A stretch of 64,000 bases of DNA from Candidatus Blochmanniella camponoti (GTDB taxonomy: Bacteria; Pseudomonadota; Gammaproteobacteria; Enterobacterales; Enterobacteriaceae), in NCBI RefSeq assembly GCF_023585825.1, contig NZ_CP097751.1, forward strand, positions 682,001-746,000, read 5' to 3'. Below, piece by piece: positions 42,417 through 54,542 of the stretch (positions are counted from its first letter, which is position 1; every line of letters begins with the position of its first letter). A program made the translations under genes and the position numbers. The notes below the pieces were generated by a model. The model ran no database searches and was not told where the DNA came from. It was given only the letters and a program-made list of their open reading frames with translations.

Positions 42417-43949
42417 ATGATCACAATCAATACATCTTCAGAAAATTGGGATTTATATTACAAAGTAACGCATTGTCTTGCTGGACATACAAGATTACTA
42501 TTATCTTATAGTGGAGGACTGGATTCTACAGTACTTCTAGATATCTTAACAAGATTAAAAAATAGTTCTGATCATTTCACATCATCTCCATTCATTTTGC
42601 GTGCAATCTATGTACATCATGGTATCAGTAATTATGCAGATAAATGGGCTAGTCATTGCTCTAATCAATGTAAAATACGGGGTATACCTTTTTCAGTCAT
42701 TCATATCAATTGCTACAACGCAGAAAATAAACAACGCAATATAGAAGCATTAGCACGAAATCTTCGTTATAAAAAATTGTACAATCATTTAAATTCAAAA
42801 GAAATACTTTTGACCGCGCATCACATGAATGATCAAGTAGAAAGTTTGTTCCTTGCACTAAAGAGAGGGAGTGGCCCATCTGGACTATCTGGAATGAGTA
42901 AAAATACATTATATGCTAATAAATACAGGTTATTAAGACCTTTATTGGATTGCTCTCGTGAACAATTAGAAATGTATGCTTATAAAAAAAAACTTGCCTG
43001 GATAGAAGACGATACGAATACGGATACACGTTTTGATCGTAATTTTTTGCGTATAAAAATTTTGCCATCAATATATCGACGTTGGCCTTGTTTTAATCAA
43101 GTAGTTGCGCGTACCGCGCAACTATGCAGAGATCAAGAGAATTTATTAAATGAATTGTTGTCAGAATCTTTTCAAAAATTAATTGATGAATCAGATGGTT
43201 CTTTGCTATTTATCCCGTTATTCCAATATAGCATACCAAAAAGACAAGCTTTACTACGTCGTTGGCTATCGCATTTTTCTATGAAGATGCCTTCTTATCA
43301 ACTTATAAATCGTATTTGGAAAGAAGTAGTATTAAGCCGGAGAGATGCAACCCCAATACTACAATTAGATAAATATCTATGTCGTCGTTTCCGTGAAAAG
43401 TTGTATATTTTACCTGTAAATATGAGATGTTCTTTAAATAGAATTGAATTATCATGGAACATCATACATAATATATTTATACTACCATATAATTTAGGTA
43501 AATTAATATATCAACCATTAAGTATCAATGAACATATACCTAAAAATGCATTTAATCCGCATTTAAACATAAATTTTTCATTAAATATGTCTCATGATGT
43601 TTTTGAAAAATCTAAAAAAATTTTAACGCATTGTTTTGTGCGAGCCCCAAAATCTGATGAAAAAATATCAATCATTTTTGGAAATATAGATGGGTTATTA
43701 TATATCTTAGGAAGAAATCATGGTCGACATTTAAAAAAAATTTGGCAGGAATTAGGTGTACCTCCATGGCTAAGAAGCCGTATTCCTTTGCTTTTTTATA
43801 ATAAAACATTAATTACTGCTATAGGAGTATTCATTACTCACAATGGCAAGATTACAAGTAAAGAGAATACATCATGGCAAATATCTTGGTTACAAGATAT
43901 TTTATCTTATAAAATTTTTAAAAATAGCGTTCGTTATCATTTAAAATGA
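42417..43949 (+). CDS. tilS: tRNA(Ile)-lysidine synthase TilS
   Basis: TilS converts C34 of the CAU-anticodon tRNA-Ile to lysidine so that it reads AUA, a codon used heavily in this AT-rich genome. It is 510 aa (E. coli 432). The PP-loop is SYSGGLDSTVLL (about residues 30-41). LALKRGSGPSGLSGM and the C-terminal GRHLKKIWQELGVPPWLR are conserved. The extra length lies in inserts around residues 330-410. ldcC and yaeR, present between accA and tilS in E. coli, are gone. Confidence 0.95.
   Translation: MITINTSSENWDLYYKVTHCLAGHTRLLLSYSGGLDSTVLLDILTRLKNSSDHFTSSPFILRAIYVHHGISNYADKWASHCSNQCKIRGIPFSVIHINCYNAENKQRNIEALARNLRYKKLYNHLNSKEILLTAHHMNDQVESLFLALKRGSGPSGLSGMSKNTLYANKYRLLRPLLDCSREQLEMYAYKKKLAWIEDDTNTDTRFDRNFLRIKILPSIYRRWPCFNQVVARTAQLCRDQENLLNELLSESFQKLIDESDGSLLFIPLFQYSIPKRQALLRRWLSHFSMKMPSYQLINRIWKEVVLSRRDATPILQLDKYLCRRFREKLYILPVNMRCSLNRIELSWNIIHNIFILPYNLGKLIYQPLSINEHIPKNAFNPHLNINFSLNMSHDVFEKSKKILTHCFVRAPKSDEKISIIFGNIDGLLYILGRNHGRHLKKIWQELGVPPWLRSRIPLLFYNKTLITAIGVFITHNGKITSKENTSWQISWLQDILSYKIFKNSVRYHLK
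43102..43124. repeat. 10-bp GC-rich palindrome inside tilS
   Basis: Arms 43102-43111 and 43115-43124 are exact reverse complements (TAGTTGCGCG) around TAC. It encodes the conserved VVARTAQLC segment, so protein constraint explains part of it. Confidence 0.6.
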
Positions 43950-44149
43950 TTTTTCATATCTATTAACTAATTACATAAAATAATTAGTCCTAAAACTATA
44001 AGATTAGAAATTGGTTTATTTTTAATAATAAAAGTTATTTGATATAACTTCAATCAAAATAATTATTGCATATATATTCTTTGAATATCACTAAAATTTT
44101 TTAATCTTAATATCAACACTATTTTATCAATCAAAATTGATTAAAAATC

Positions 44150-45895
44150 TCATGAAGAAACAATTTTTTCAATCAAATAACGTATTAACATTTCGAGTTT
44201 AATTTTTTTTATTTCATTTTTTTTACGATATTTATATTCTACTTCTTGATTAGCTAAACTACGATCACTAATAATCAGAATATGTGGTATTCCGATCAAA
44301 TCTATATCAGAAAACATTGTACCTGGGTATTCTTTACGATCATCAATTAATATATCTATTCCTATAGCAGATAATAGTTGTGTATAAATTTTTTCTGCAA
44401 TACTTCTTACATTAACAGAACGATACATATCAATCGGTATGATCGCTAATTTGAATGGCGCGATTACATCCGGCCATAAAATACCATTTTTATCATAATT
44501 TTGTTCAATAATCACAGCAATAATACGAGTAATTCCGATACCATAACAACCCATTTCCATTGAAAAATTATGTTTACGCTCATTATTTTTTTGTGAATAA
44601 TTAGTATTCAAGTTTAAGTATTTTTGTCCTAATTGAAATATGTGTCCTATTTCAATACAGTTATGAATGGATAAGATATTTTTTTTATTAGTATATGAAT
44701 TATGATGCAATACTTCATGTAAATCCGCTACTTTTGAAAATAGCATATCGCGATTCCAATTAACTCCAAAAAAATATTTGCCGCTCATGTTAGATCCGGC
44801 GACAAAATCATTCATTTTTGCTACAGTATAATCTACAATCAGTGGTATAGACAAATTAATAGGTCCCAACAGATTGGGCTGTGCTCCAGTAATAATTTGG
44901 ATTTCTTCTGGTTCGATACAAGATAAAGGGGTATGTATTTGTGGAATCATCGCAATTTTTTTTAAACTAATTTGATGATCAGCTCGAATGACTAATCCTA
45001 ACAAAGAATAATCATTATTGATATGTTTATTTTTAGCGCGTACAATTATTGTTTTTACAACTTGATGTATAGATAAATTAAACTGATTAATTAGTTCTTC
45101 TACAGAACTAATATGAGGAGCTGCTATTAATTGCATTGTTTCTACGGCCGTTTTTGGTTGTATTTTGATAGGAATCACATCATTCAATAACTGGCAGTCA
45201 ATTAAATTATTCTCAGGTATCATAGGAACCGCGATACTATCTTCACCATTTTCAGAATATGCTTGAAACTCATGAGACAATATTCCCCCGATTCTACCAG
45301 GTTCAGCTTGAACAACACAAAAATTTAGGCCAATACGATTAAAAATAGTGTGATATGTTTGATACATATCATTATATGTGTTCTGAAGAGATTTCTGATT
45401 GATATGAAAAGAATATCCATCTTTCATAATGAATTCTCTAGCACGTATTACTCCAGATCGAGGACGGGCTTCATCACGGTATTTAGTATGAATTTGATAC
45501 ACAATTAATGGAAACTGTTTATAAAGCATTGTTTCTTTACAAATAATTTCTGACACCATTTCTTCATGAGTTGGGCCTAATACAAATTCCTGATTATTAC
45601 GATTTTTAAAACGCAATAATTCTGTGCCGTATCCTGTCCAACGACCACTTTTTTTCCATAATCTCGCAGGTTGAACTATCGGCATAGCTATTTCAATAGC
45701 ACCAATTTTACTCATTTCTTCTCGAATAATATTTTCTATTTTCCGTAACACACGTAATCCAGTGGGTAACCAAGTATAAAGACCAGATGACACTTGACGA
45801 ATTAAGCCAGCTCGTAACATTAGTTGATGGCTAATTGCTTTGCAATTTTTAGGCACCTCTTTAAGAGTAGCTAATAAATATTGACTGGTACGCAT
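44150..45895 (-). CDS. proS: Prolyl-tRNA synthetase, bacterial type
   Basis: ProS charges tRNA-Pro. It is 581 aa (E. coli 572), the form with an editing domain inserted between motifs 2 and 3 (about residues 225-400). Motif 1 (GLYTWLPTGLRVLRKIE), the motif 2 region (YRDEARPRSGVIRAREFIMK) and motif 3 (MGCYGIGITRIIAVIIEQ) are clear, followed by the anticodon domain. It is convergent with tilS. In E. coli proS also lies downstream of tilS on the opposite strand. Confidence 0.96.
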   Translation of the reverse strand: MRTSQYLLATLKEVPKNCKAISHQLMLRAGLIRQVSSGLYTWLPTGLRVLRKIENIIREEMSKIGAIEIAMPIVQPARLWKKSGRWTGYGTELLRFKNRNNQEFVLGPTHEEMVSEIICKETMLYKQFPLIVYQIHTKYRDEARPRSGVIRAREFIMKDGYSFHINQKSLQNTYNDMYQTYHTIFNRIGLNFCVVQAEPGRIGGILSHEFQAYSENGEDSIAVPMIPENNLIDCQLLNDVIPIKIQPKTAVETMQLIAAPHISSVEELINQFNLSIHQVVKTIIVRAKNKHINNDYSLLGLVIRADHQISLKKIAMIPQIHTPLSCIEPEEIQIITGAQPNLLGPINLSIPLIVDYTVAKMNDFVAGSNMSGKYFFGVNWNRDMLFSKVADLHEVLHHNSYTNKKNILSIHNCIEIGHIFQLGQKYLNLNTNYSQKNNERKHNFSMEMGCYGIGITRIIAVIIEQNYDKNGILWPDVIAPFKLAIIPIDMYRSVNVRSIAEKIYTQLLSAIGIDILIDDRKEYPGTMFSDIDLIGIPHILIISDRSLANQEVEYKYRKKNEIKKIKLEMLIRYLIEKIVSS

Positions 45896-46275
45896 TATTT
45901 TTGCCTGATATGAAAAAGTTTATTAGTAATAATAAAAGTAATAATAATCGTTGTTTAAGTATATTTATAATTAAAGAATTAAATTTTTTGATTTAATACC
46001 ACACTATTATAAGTACACATTTAGTATTTTTTATAAAACAATACAGTTATATATTCTAATGTGGTCTTTGTATAAATATAATATTGTTCAATAAATTTTT
46101 TATTTTATAGAAGATATCGATATTCTGATAACAATAATATATGTTACAATAATATTGTTTTGCATTTGGCACAAAACCAATGATTGTATGCTATTATATA
46201 TAATATTAATTTTTATTGTTAATATTATTTAAAAAATAAACACTTACAATTATAACAATAAATATAAGGCTAATC
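45896..46275. other. Divergent proS/gmhB spacer
   Basis: These 380 bp separate divergent proS and gmhB. In E. coli the interval holds tsaA, rcsF and metQIN, all absent here. I see no gene. An extended -10-like TGCTATTAT lies at about 46188-46196 before gmhB, but without a well-placed -35. Confidence 0.4.
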
Positions 46276-46857
46276 GTGAATAATGCTATATTTATAGACC
46301 GAGATGGCACTATTAATATTGATAAAAACTATGTGCATAATATTGATAATTTTTTTTTCATTGATAATGTCATAGATGCAATGGCAACTTTGAAAGAAAT
46401 GAATTTCTTTTTAATCATAGTTACCAATCAATCTGGAATAGCACGAGGTTTATTTACTCAAAATGACTTCTTATTGCTGACAAAATGGATGATTTCTTAT
46501 TTAGGGATATATTACCATGTGTATATAGATGCTATTTATTTTTGTCCGCATCATACACAAGGAATAGTGAAAAAATTTCAACGAACTTGTTTGTGTCGCA
46601 AACCTAACCCGGGAATGTTATTGGCTGCAAAAAAACGTTTTAACATTAACATGACTACTTCTTACATGGTAGGAGATAGTGAAAATGATATGTTAGCAGG
46701 CCAATTAGCAGGCATTGGAACTAAAGTGCTAGTATGTAGCGGTAAAAAAATAACAAAAAAAACTAAAAAAACAGCAAACTGGATTATAGAAAGTTTAGCA
46801 TTTTTACCAAATATAATTAGAATACATGATTACACAAAATATACAAATGCTTTGTAA
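46276..46857 (+). CDS. gmhB: Heptose-1,7-bisphosphate 7-phosphatase GmhB
   Basis: GmhB dephosphorylates D-glycero-beta-D-manno-heptose 1,7-bisphosphate for the LPS core. It is 193 aa (E. coli 191), HAD superfamily: nucleophile motif FIDRDGTINID, motif II TNQSG, and motif IV GDSENDMLAG. The structural zinc loop is present as FCPHHTQG...CLCRKPNPG. The start is GTG at 46276. In E. coli an rRNA operon follows gmhB; here none does. Confidence 0.94.
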   Translation: MNNAIFIDRDGTINIDKNYVHNIDNFFFIDNVIDAMATLKEMNFFLIIVTNQSGIARGLFTQNDFLLLTKWMISYLGIYYHVYIDAIYFCPHHTQGIVKKFQRTCLCRKPNPGMLLAAKKRFNINMTTSYMVGDSENDMLAGQLAGIGTKVLVCSGKKITKKTKKTANWIIESLAFLPNIIRIHDYTKYTNAL

Positions 46858-46897
46858 TTTATACTATTAATTTAATAAAATAAATAGTATAAATTAC
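46854..46897. terminator. Bidirectional terminator hairpin, gmhB/accC
   Basis: A 15-bp perfect inverted repeat (46854-46868 and 46883-46897) with a 14-nt AT-rich loop overlaps the gmhB stop codon and lies between the convergent ends of gmhB and accC. Its placement suits a shared terminator; the stem is AT-rich and there is no long U-run. Confidence 0.45.
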
Positions 46898-46996
46898 ATG
46901 TTATAATTTCTCTGTTTGAGAATATATGCTGCACTCTTAATTAAAGATCAACAATCACCTTTATATGAAAATACATATGTTTTATTTTCTAATTAT

Positions 46997-48352
46997 TTAG
47001 GTGTTAAGTTTATTTTCTAAATAATGAATATTAATTTCATTACCTTTTTGAAAGGTCTCATCGGTTACAATTTTTAATTGTAACTCAATATTGGTATTTA
47101 TTCCATCAATAATTAACTCTGATAACGCATTTTTCATACGAGCAATAGCTATATCACGTGTTTCCCCAAAGCAAATTAATTTTCCTATCATTGCATCATA
47201 ATAAGGCGGCACCGAGTAGCCAGAATAAATATGAGACTCCCAACGCACACCTAATCCTCCAGGAGCGTGGAACCTAGTAATACACCCTGAACTAGGTATA
47301 AAGTTATGAGGATCTTCAGCATTAATGCGGCATTCTATAGCATGTCCTTCAGATTTAACTGAATCTTGTGTAATGTCTAACGTATATCCAGAAGCAATTC
47401 TTAACTGCTCTCTAATGAGATCTATCCCGGTAATCATTTCTGTAATCGGATGTTCCACTTGGATACGAGTATTCATTTCAATGAAAAAGAATTCATTATT
47501 CTCATATAAAAATTCAAATGTACCTACCCCACGATATCCAATTTTGTAACAAACCTTTACACAACTCTCTCCTATATATTTCCGCATTGCAGAGCTAATA
47601 CCTAACGCAGGACTCTCTTCTACTATCTTTTGATGTTTTCTTTGTACAGAACAATCACGTTCTGTCAAATAAATTATATTGCCTTTTCCATCAGATAATA
47701 CTTGTATTTCTATATGCCTAGGATGTGCCAAGTATTGTTCTGCATAAATAGTATCATTATTAAACGTGTTTTTTGCTTCTGCTCGTATCATGCGTATAGC
47801 ATCTTGTAAATCTGATTCTTTTTTAACTACACACATGCCACGTCCTCCTCCTCCATGAGCAGATTTTATGATAATTGGATAATTAATGTGTAAATTTTGA
47901 TATGAAAAATTACAAATTTTGTTATTTATGTTTTTATTCAGTTCATAATCCCAACCGGGAACAGTCATTATTCCTGATTCTTTCATAATAGCTATAGCAG
48001 ATATTTTATTTCCCATTAAACGAATAGTTTCTGAACGTGGCCCAATAAAAACAAAACCGGAACGTTCAACTTGTTCTGCAAAGTCAGCGTTTTCTGATAA
48101 AAATCCATAACCAGGATGAATTCCTGATGATCCAGTAATTTCTGCAGCTGAAATAATAGCTGGAATATTTAAATAACTATGTATTGCAGGAGGAGGTCCT
48201 ATACAAACAGTTTCATCGGCCAACAACACGTGTTTCAAATCACGATCTATAGTTGAATGCACAGCCACTGTTTTTATCCCTAATTCTTTACATGCACGCA
48301 AAATGCGCAACGCTATTTCTCCTCTATTTGCAATGACAATTTTTTCTAACAT
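46997..48352 (-). CDS. accC: Biotin carboxylase AccC
   Basis: AccC carboxylates the biotin on AccB using ATP and bicarbonate. The frame extends to 48415, but I chose the ATG at 48352: it gives [20 protein letters not shown], matching E. coli, 451 aa (E. coli 449), and starts 10 bp after accB stops. The longer start would overlap accB. The ATP-grasp loop reads [20 protein letters not shown] and [18 protein letters not shown] motifs are present (here [12 protein letters not shown]). It is the last gene of aroQ-accB-accC. Confidence 0.96.
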   Translation of the reverse strand: MLEKIVIANRGEIALRILRACKELGIKTVAVHSTIDRDLKHVLLADETVCIGPPPAIHSYLNIPAIISAAEITGSSGIHPGYGFLSENADFAEQVERSGFVFIGPRSETIRLMGNKISAIAIMKESGIMTVPGWDYELNKNINNKICNFSYQNLHINYPIIIKSAHGGGGRGMCVVKKESDLQDAIRMIRAEAKNTFNNDTIYAEQYLAHPRHIEIQVLSDGKGNIIYLTERDCSVQRKHQKIVEESPALGISSAMRKYIGESCVKVCYKIGYRGVGTFEFLYENNEFFFIEMNTRIQVEHPITEMITGIDLIREQLRIASGYTLDITQDSVKSEGHAIECRINAEDPHNFIPSSGCITRFHAPGGLGVRWESHIYSGYSVPPYYDAMIGKLICFGETRDIAIARMKNALSELIIDGINTNIELQLKIVTDETFQKGNEINIHYLENKLNT

Positions 48353-48362
48353 GTTGTTCTCG

Positions 48363-48815
48363 TTATTCGATGATAAGTAATGGCTCATTAAATTCGACTG
48401 GTTGACCGTTATCAATCAAAATTGCTTTAACTACACCTGATTTATCTGATTGAATTTGATTCATCACTTTCATAGCTTCAACAATACATAAAGTATCCCC
48501 AACCTCAACCGTTTGACCTATTGATACAAATGGATTAGAATCTGAACTAGAAGCAATGTAAAAGATGCCTACCATTGGAGAACGTATAACATGTCCATTA
48601 TCTATTAATTTAACATTTTCATAATGTGTTTCTGTATTTGAAATAGAGACTGGTGTTTCCGATTCTTTTGTCGTAGGCAACCGCGTTGAGTTAGACGATG
48701 TTTTAGATGTAGAACGAGTAATACGTACTATTTTATTTCCTTCAGAAATTTCTAACTTAGATATATTTGATTCTTCAATCAATGTAATTAATTTTTTTAT
48801 TTTACGAATATCCAT
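48363..48815 (-). CDS. accB: Biotin carboxyl carrier protein AccB
   Basis: AccB carries the biotin of acetyl-CoA carboxylase. It is 150 aa (E. coli 156). An N-terminal AccC-binding segment ([19 protein letters not shown]) is followed by a Ser/Thr-rich linker (about residues 35-65) and the biotinyl domain with its protruding thumb ([19 protein letters not shown]). The biotinylation site is [10 protein letters not shown]. coli has EAMKMMNQI, so the residue after the lysine is Val instead of the nearly universal Met. Confidence 0.95.
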   Translation of the reverse strand: MDIRKIKKLITLIEESNISKLEISEGNKIVRITRSTSKTSSNSTRLPTTKESETPVSISNTETHYENVKLIDNGHVIRSPMVGIFYIASSSDSNPFVSIGQTVEVGDTLCIVEAMKVMNQIQSDKSGVVKAILIDNGQPVEFNEPLLIIE

Positions 48816-48835
48816 AACAAAACCTTGTATATCTA

Positions 48836-49294
48836 TTACTCATTAATCTTTTTGGATAAATATTTATATGCCATATGTAAAGCACAATGATATCCGTATA
48901 CTCCAAATCCACAAATAACACCAAGCGCGATATCAGACAAATACGAACGATATCGAAATTTTTCTCGGATATATATATTAGAAAGATGAATTTCGATAAA
49001 AGCAATATTCACGGATAAAAATGCATCTCGCAACGCTATGCTAGTATGAGTAAAAGCTGCGGGGTTAATTATGATGAAATTCGCATTTTTGTAACTTTTA
49101 TGTATACATGCAATCAATTCATGTTCTGCATTGGATTGAAAGTGATCCATATGCATACCTAAAGATTCAGAGGTTTTATACAAATTTGCCACAACATCAG
49201 ATAAAGCCTCACATCCATATATATGTGGTTCACGTGTGCCTAATAAATTTAAATTAGGTCCATTTATCAATAAAATACGAAATGTATTTTCCAT
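48836..49294 (-). CDS. aroQ: 3-dehydroquinate dehydratase, type II
   Basis: AroQ performs the third shikimate step toward aromatic amino acids. It is 152 aa, typical for the dodecameric type II enzyme. [17 protein letters not shown] carries the catalytic Tyr; [16 protein letters not shown] and [17 protein letters not shown] complete the active site. E. coli K-12 uses the unrelated type I AroD, but aroQ next to accBC is common in other gammaproteobacteria. It leads the aroQ-accB-accC operon (20-bp gap to accB). Confidence 0.96.
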   Translation of the reverse strand: MENTFRILLINGPNLNLLGTREPHIYGCEALSDVVANLYKTSESLGMHMDHFQSNAEHELIACIHKSYKNANFIIINPAAFTHTSIALRDAFLSVNIAFIEIHLSNIYIREKFRYRSYLSDIALGVICGFGVYGYHCALHMAYKYLSKKINE

Positions 49295-49385
49295 GATATT
49301 TAAATATCCTCATCAATATAACATATAGTATAGAATTGTAACTCATGCATATCATTATTATTTAATATTTAACGAGTGTTTGCCT

Positions 49386-49426
49386 ATATATTATGAACAA
49401 GAAAAAATTTCTTGTTCATAATATAT
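49386..49426. repeat. 19-bp perfect inverted repeat upstream of aroQ
   Basis: Arms 49386-49404 and 49408-49426 are exact reverse complements around AAA. It lies 92 bp upstream of aroQ and 560 bp before mreB, so it does not terminate either gene. The inner stem contains ATGAACAAGAAA. Confidence 0.8.
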
Positions 49427-49690
49427 TTTATAGAAAAATCATCATAATTACATAATGTATGTATTTAACTATTTTATAGTTAAAGACTAACGACACTAAT
49501 ATTACATGACTGTATGTACATTTTAACTTTTTATTAATCAAAATAACTATTATGCGCAATATTAACGTAATAAACAATTTCTTTTTTAATGCCATTATTA
49601 TAATATTGAACTACAATTTTTTCAATAAAACAGGTAGTCGTAATCTTTCTATACTAATAGAAAGTATCTAAAATAATATTATTATTATGG

Positions 49691-49726
49691 TATACTATGT
49701 ATACTATACATAGTATACATAGTATA
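49691..49726. repeat. 13-bp palindrome with tandem TATACATAG copies
   Basis: Arms 49691-49703 and 49705-49717 are perfect reverse complements with one central base; the right arm overlaps a tandem repeat of the 9-mer TATACATAG that runs to about 49726. It is likely slippage-generated AT-rich sequence. Confidence 0.6.
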
Positions 49727-49942
49727 TATTTGTAATATATATAATTATATTCGTCATGTAATACGTTTATATTATGTATAATAATATAAACATTTTTATG
49801 TAGTTAATATCTTAATTTTTATATTAAATAAATACAAAATATTAAATAATATGTAATGTTTTAAACACAATAATTTAAAATACGTTCAGTGATATTGCGT
49901 AATCATTTTATTTTATTGTTTTTCGAGAGGATTTAATGAAGA

Positions 49943-51029
<1,087 letters not shown>

Positions 51030-51144
51030 TTTAAGTGCTATAAAATAATTTTTATAATTTTAAGTTGATAAAATCATATAAATTAAAATGAGTTCCTTTT
51101 GTAATATATATTAATTAATATTTTTAAACTCAAGGTATCTTTCC

Positions 51145-51960
51145 ATGTATAGCGCTATAAGTAATAAATTTCCTTATTTAGAATTACGTTTGTTTTTGGC
51201 AATAATAATGTCTGTTATTATTATGATTGCTGATGGAAAATTAAATATGTTTTTAAAATTAAGAAGTTACATAGATAATTCTGTTTATTTGTTTTATTAT
51301 TTATGCGATAAGTCGCGTAATATATACGATTATACTACAAAAGTGTTCGAAGGGTATAATGAATTAATATTGGAAAATAATACATTGCGTCAAGAGTTAT
51401 TTTTAAAAAACAGTGAATTATTATTAATAGATCAGTATAAACGTGAAAATTGCAAGTTACATGAATTACTTAATTCTCCTTTGTGTTACGACAAACGAAA
51501 AATAATTGCTAGAATTCTTTTTGTTAACGCAGATTCATACGGTAACAAAGTTACAATAAATCAAGGAAAGAATAATAATATCTACATTGGTCAACCAGTT
51601 ATTACTGATGCAGGAATAATTGGACAAGTCATTTCTACCAGTACACTTAGTAGCCGTGTCATGTTAATTTGCGATCCTGAACATGCTTTACCGGTACAAA
51701 TAAAGCGTAATAATATGCGTTTTATTTTAATGGGCTGTGGGTATGGTGCAGATTTGCGTGCAGAATATCCAGGATATCTGGATGTGTGTGTTGGTGATAT
51801 GTTAATAACATCTGGATTAGATGGTCGTTTCCCGGAAGGATATCCAGTAGCAATAGTGTCTAATATAATAGTAGATTCAGAACAAGATTCAACTATCATT
51901 CAAGCACATCCAACGGTTAAATTACAATCTTTATGTTATGCAATATTAATTTGGGAATAG
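51145..51960 (+). CDS. mreC: Cell shape protein MreC
   Basis: MreC is a bitopic inner-membrane protein linking MreB to periplasmic wall enzymes. It is 271 aa (E. coli 367): a membrane segment (about residues 14-30), a coiled coil (about 65-110) and the double beta-barrel domain with DPEHALPVQIKRNN and GDMLITSGLDGRFPEGYPVA. It lacks the extended, poorly conserved C-terminal tail of E. coli. Confidence 0.93.
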   Translation: MYSAISNKFPYLELRLFLAIIMSVIIMIADGKLNMFLKLRSYIDNSVYLFYYLCDKSRNIYDYTTKVFEGYNELILENNTLRQELFLKNSELLLIDQYKRENCKLHELLNSPLCYDKRKIIARILFVNADSYGNKVTINQGKNNNIYIGQPVITDAGIIGQVISTSTLSSRVMLICDPEHALPVQIKRNNMRFILMGCGYGADLRAEYPGYLDVCVGDMLITSGLDGRFPEGYPVAIVSNIIVDSEQDSTIIQAHPTVKLQSLCYAILIWE

Positions 51961-52073
51961 TTCTGAAAATTAATATTCATGTTTATTTATTAAATCTATT
52001 ATTAACAATAATAATATATATATAAATATGTTATTAAATATAATTATATTTACAATATAAATAACTTGAAAAA

Positions 52074-52553
52074 ATGCGCAATAAATTCAACAATTATAAA
52101 TTGTGGGTAGTATACAGTTCCTTTATAATTGCAATTTTTTTACAAATTATTCCATTTTATCCTCGAATATGGAATGTGCATCCGTCCTGGACAATGATAT
52201 TGTTAATTCGTTGGATTACGATACTTCCAAATCAGGTAAACATTGGTACTGGATTTACTTTAGGATTAATAATCGATACTATACTAGGCTCTACTTTAGG
52301 AATGCACTCTTTGTCTTTAAGTATACTTGCCTATTTAGTAAGCCGAAACATTTATTTTTTTAGATACATGCCTATTTGGCAACAATCTTTTATTATTATA
52401 TTTTTTTCGTTCATTAATCAAAGTATTGTATTTTTAATAAAATCTTTGATAACCAAAGTTTTATGTACACCAGAAATGTTTTGGAACTGCCTATTAGATG
52501 GCGGAACATGGCCATTTTTAGTTCTTTTAATACGTAAAATTCATCGAAACTAA
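52074..52553 (+). CDS. mreD: Rod shape-determining membrane protein MreD
   Basis: MreD is a small multi-pass partner of MreC. It is 159 aa (E. coli 162) with five or so hydrophobic helices. PFYPRIWNVHPSWTMILLIR and GLIIDTILGSTLGMHSLSLS match the family. It is the third gene of the operon, 113 bp after mreC. Confidence 0.92.
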   Translation: MRNKFNNYKLWVVYSSFIIAIFLQIIPFYPRIWNVHPSWTMILLIRWITILPNQVNIGTGFTLGLIIDTILGSTLGMHSLSLSILAYLVSRNIYFFRYMPIWQQSFIIIFFSFINQSIVFLIKSLITKVLCTPEMFWNCLLDGGTWPFLVLLIRKIHRN

Positions 52554-53081
52554 TCAATAATTGATGATTTTTAAAATACTAATAGTAATAATTAACATCG
52601 AATAATTATTTCAGTTGAATAAATATAAATGTGTATAAACTTATAAAAAATTAAAATTACTATCAACAATACTATTTAAGTAATGTCATAAAAATGTTAA
52701 ATAGAAACTAAACATCGTATTTTTGCTATAAAAAGAGAATCACTACAGTAAAATAAATATAAATCTTTAATTGATTTAACGAATTATAAGCGCTATCTTA
52801 CTAAGATCATGTAATTAAAAATATATATATGTGTATGCACGTGCGTAAAAAATAATAAAACTGATAAAGTATTTAATTTAGTATAAGTATACTGAAAAAT
52901 CAGTATGTTTTTAATGATTTGAAAGTATTTCAAACTAAAATAAAACGAGAATATTATAACATATATCAATATTAAATAAAACTTAAATGAAAACATATAA
53001 AATTATTAAAAGTACATATTTTAAAAATTCTTGCCAAATTGGCGGGGTACATACTAATATCATATTTTAAATAGAGGTTAT
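52554..53081. other. Gene-free spacer, mreD-tldD
   Basis: These 528 bp replace yhdE, rng and yhdP of E. coli. No coding remnant is recognisable. A 7-bp hairpin (52889-52895 and 52900-52906) followed by TTTTT at 52908-52912 could be a weak terminator but is far from mreD. AGAGG precedes the tldD ATG. Confidence 0.45.
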
Positions 53082-54542
53082 ATGAACTTAGATTTTGTGA
53101 TTGAAAGACTGCTCACACCTAATAATTTACAACATAATGATCTTTTATCTTTATTAGATATGACAGAAAAATTTCAAATAGATTACTCAGATCTATATTT
53201 TCAATCATGCTGTCATGAAACATGGGCTCTTGAAGATAGCATCATTAAATCTGGCTCCTACACCATAGATCAGGGTGCTGGTGCGCGAGTAATCATAGGC
53301 GAACAAACTGGATTTGCTTACACTGACCAATTAACTCTAGATTCATTGATGCGTAGCATGAGAGCTGCTACTAGCATTACAAACGAACGTCATTGCAATA
53401 ACAATATTACTGTTAATTTAAAGAAGCATAAAGATATTTATCCTACTGCATATTCCTACATGAATCCACTGTCTAATATATCTAAAGAAGAAAAAATTGG
53501 ACTATTAATGAGAATAGACAAAATAGCACGTGCCACTGATTCTAGAGTACAAAAAGTTCATGCTAATTTATCAGGTGTTTACGAGCAAATTTTAGTAGCA
53601 GCTACAGATGGTACTTTATCCGCAGATGTTCGACCGTTAGTACGTTTATCTATATTAGTGCAATCGGAACAAAATGGAAAAAGAGAACAAGGAATAAGTG
53701 GTGGTGGTGGGCGATTTGGGTACGATTTTTTTTTAGATACTATTGCAGAAGGAGAAATTCGAGCCGATTGTTGGGCTAAAGATGCTGTTCAAATGAGTTT
53801 AATTAATCTTGAAGCTGTAGCAGCTCCAGCAGGAACTATGACAGTAGTTTTGGGATCAGGTTGGCCTGGTATTTTATTACATGAAGCGGTAGGCCATGGT
53901 CTAGAAGGAGATTTTAATAGAAGAGGTAGTTCGGTATTTTCTAACAAAATCGGAAAAATAGTAGCTTCCGAATTATGTACAATAGTAGATGATGCTACAC
54001 TGAAGGGATCACGTGGATCATTAACTATTGATGATGAAGGAATGCCTGGTCAATGTAATATTTTAATTAAAAATGGTATCTTACAAGGATACATGCAGGA
54101 TAAATTAAATGCTAAACTAATGGGATGTACCTCGACAGGAAACGGTAGACGAGAATCATATGCTTCTTTACCTATGCCGCGTATGACTAATACTTATATG
54201 TTGCCAGGTCAATCGACCCCAGAAGAAATTATCAACAGTGTAGATTATGGAGTATATGCTTCGAATTTTAGCGGAGGACAAGTAGATATTACATCGGGCA
54301 AGTTTGTTTTTTCTGCATCTGAAGCTTTCCTAATAGAAAAAGGTCGTATCACCAAATCTATAAAAGGAGCTACTTTAATAGGATCAGGCATCGAAATCAT
54401 GAAAAGTGTTTCCATGGTTGGAAACGATCTATCCTTAGATAAAGGAGTAGGCACGTGCATAAAAAACGGACAAAACATACCAGTTAGCGTCGGTCAACCA
54501 ACAATAAAATTAAATAATATCACTATTGGAGGTACTAATTAA
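53082..54542 (+). CDS. tldD: Metalloprotease subunit TldD
   Basis: TldD pairs with TldE (PmbA) to form a zinc peptidase that threads unfolded peptides; in E. coli it matures microcin B17 and degrades CcdA. It is 486 aa (E. coli 481). The metal motif [11 protein letters not shown] is at about residue 267, and [20 protein letters not shown] and [13 protein letters not shown] are conserved. Neither microcin nor CcdA is expected here, so its retained substrate is unknown. Its partner is the next gene. Confidence 0.95.
   Translation: MNLDFVIERLLTPNNLQHNDLLSLLDMTEKFQIDYSDLYFQSCCHETWALEDSIIKSGSYTIDQGAGARVIIGEQTGFAYTDQLTLDSLMRSMRAATSITNERHCNNNITVNLKKHKDIYPTAYSYMNPLSNISKEEKIGLLMRIDKIARATDSRVQKVHANLSGVYEQILVAATDGTLSADVRPLVRLSILVQSEQNGKREQGISGGGGRFGYDFFLDTIAEGEIRADCWAKDAVQMSLINLEAVAAPAGTMTVVLGSGWPGILLHEAVGHGLEGDFNRRGSSVFSNKIGKIVASELCTIVDDATLKGSRGSLTIDDEGMPGQCNILIKNGILQGYMQDKLNAKLMGCTSTGNGRRESYASLPMPRMTNTYMLPGQSTPEEIINSVDYGVYASNFSGGQVDITSGKFVFSASEAFLIEKGRITKSIKGATLIGSGIEIMKSVSMVGNDLSLDKGVGTCIKNGQNIPVSVGQPTIKLNNITIGGTN

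Noticed and set aside
46858-46996. rRNA operon expected after gmhB by E. coli synteny
   Set aside because: Only a hairpin and the accC end are found; no 16S, 23S or tRNA sequence is present.
48353-48415. Longer AccC start at 48415
   Set aside because: It would overlap accB and add 21 residues absent from the family; the ATG at 48352 matches the E. coli N-terminus.
52793-52996. 67-codon minus-strand ORF between mreD and tldD
   Set aside because: Phe/Tyr/Ile-rich random-like translation in an AT-rich spacer; no start signal and no homology.
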